Part shown: positions 5,829-6,262 of the stretch, piece by piece
Numbering within the stretch: the stretch's first letter is position 1
How the letters are laid out: each line of letters opens with the position of its first letter
Assembly (NCBI GenBank): GCA_946479205.1
Contig: CAMLFJ010000212.1
Span: forward strand, 1 to 6,262
Direction: 5' to 3'
DNA from: an uncultured bacterium
GTDB taxonomy: Bacteria > Methylomirabilota > Methylomirabilia > Rokubacteriales > CSP1-6
Length of the DNA: 6,262 nucleotides
Notes under the pieces: generated by a model
What the model was told of the DNA's origin: nothing
The model's input: the letters and a program-made list of their open reading frames with translations, nothing else
The model's database searches: none
Made by a program: the position numbers and the translations under genes

Positions 5829-5847
5829 TCGGCTCGAGCCGGACCGA
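5827..5847. promoter_or_regulatory. Palindrome at the end of the small ACAD gene
   Basis: CGGCTCGAGCCG (5830-5841) is a perfect 12-nt palindrome that begins right after the TGA of the ACAD small subunit. With its flanks (GATCGG...ACCGA) it matches the palindrome at 3238-3256 apart from two single-base insertions. It may be a transcript-end hairpin or a second copy of the same protein-binding site; no T-tract follows. Confidence 0.35.
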
Positions 5848-5871
5848 CAGCTCCGCGCCTCCCTTCAAAAG

Positions 5872-5901
5872 TTGACTCGCCGCGCTGCTTCCGCCCATAG
5901 T
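5872..5901 (+). promoter_or_regulatory. Putative sigma70-type promoter of the DUF898 gene
   Basis: TTGACT (5872-5877, 5 of 6) and CATAGT (5896-5901, 4 of 6) are 18 nt apart in a locally less GC-rich stretch that includes CAAAAG. The -10 box ends 8 nt before ATG 5910, so the transcript would start at or beside the ATG. No good Shine-Dalgarno precedes the ATG. This is the best promoter match in the window. Confidence 0.5.
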
Positions 5902-5909
5902 CGGGGCGT

Positions 5910-6262
5910 ATGGTGGACGGGCAAGATCCCGTGCGGCCGTCGTTCTTCCGCAAGCCTGGGCCCGCTGGGAGCGGCGCCCCCAGCCGGCCGGCCCCACCGC
6001 CATCTCCGCCTCCGAGTCCTCCGGGTCCGCCCGAGAGTCCACTCGTGCCCCCGCCCGAGACGCTGCGGCGCCCGACCTTCCACGGCGTCGGAGGGACGCT
6101 CTTCGGAATCCACGTCGTCAACACGCTGCTGACGATCGTCACGGTCGGGATCTACTACTTCTGGGCCAAGACGCGCCTTCGGCAGTACCTGTTCAGCCAG
6201 GCCGAGATCGAGGGCGACCGCTTCGCCTATCACGGCACGGGGCGAGAGCTGCTCCTGGGCAC
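5910..6262 (+). CDS. DUF898 (YjgN-like) membrane protein with proline-rich N-terminus, partial
   Basis: The frame runs off the right edge; 117 residues are visible. Residues 1-56 form a low-complexity linker with 21 prolines, with no signal peptide. From Phe57 the sequence is a DUF898/YjgN domain start: FHGVGGTLFGIHVVNTLLTI followed by the hallmark TVGIYYFWAKTRLRQYLF (78-95) and then FAYHGTGRELLLG (105-117). Residues about 62-85 are the first transmembrane segment; the family has several more, which lie beyond the window. The family is widespread and has no established function. An in-frame TAG at 5898-5900 limits the start to ATG 5910, GTG 5913 or GTG 5931, and ATG 5910 best fits the promoter spacing. 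It is transcribed separately from the ACAD genes. Confidence 0.82.
   Translation, partial: MVDGQDPVRPSFFRKPGPAGSGAPSRPAPPPSPPPSPPGPPESPLVPPPETLRRPTFHGVGGTLFGIHVVNTLLTIVTVGIYYFWAKTRLRQYLFSQAEIEGDRFAYHGTGRELLLG

Noticed and set aside
5872..6132. Small open frame on the + strand, 86 codons
   Set aside because: It overlaps the DUF898 gene in another frame, starts inside the promoter's -35 region and gives an Arg/Pro-rich product without recognisable motifs.

Overview
The window is about 70% GC and gene-dense, with every recognisable gene on the + strand. The mixture of a polar amino acid ABC permease, an alpha/beta hydrolase, a DinB-like protein, an LLM-class F420/FMN oxidoreductase and a pair of acyl-CoA dehydrogenases, with very strong G/C codon bias, looks like an environmental (soil or subsurface) bacterium such as Candidatus Rokubacteria/Methylomirabilota or a deltaproteobacterial or actinobacterial relative. 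That placement is inference; there is no marker gene in the window.

Layout. (1) 1-1547: the last codons of an upstream gene, then a HisM/GltK-type ABC transporter permease, then an alpha/beta hydrolase that overlaps the permease stop and appears to start at a CTG codon behind a strong Shine-Dalgarno sequence. (2) 1550-1634: a perfect 27-bp inverted repeat, more AT-rich than its surroundings, of the dispersed REP/RAYT-associated kind, inserted 2 nt after the hydrolase stop. (3) 1673-3231: a DinB/YfiT-like putative metalloenzyme whose TGA overlaps the ATG of an LLM-class oxidoreductase. (4) 3285-5828: two adjacent acyl-CoA dehydrogenase genes (392 and 379 aa) with complementary losses of active-site residues, as expected for the two subunits of a heterotetrameric alpha2beta2 dehydrogenase (PimC/PimD or FadE26/FadE27 type). 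A 168-nt element with 36-bp, almost perfect, extremely G/C-rich inverted ends lies between the two subunit genes. (5) 5910-6262: the start of a proline-rich DUF898 (YjgN-like) membrane protein, cut by the window end.

The ACAD pair probably works as one enzyme that alpha,beta-desaturates a CoA thioester (possibly a bulky or dicarboxylic one) for beta-oxidation. The permease belongs to an amino acid importer whose other parts lie upstream. The DinB-LLM pair is translationally linked but its substrate cannot be read from sequence.

The points most worth a second look are the split active site of the ACAD pair, the 168-nt hairpin element between its genes, the CTG start of the hydrolase, the REP-like palindrome, two genes that look leaderless with the same 8-nt spacing between the -10 box and the ATG, and two related palindromes that bracket the ACAD genes. 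I saw no CRISPR array, tRNA, rRNA, transposase gene or defence system.
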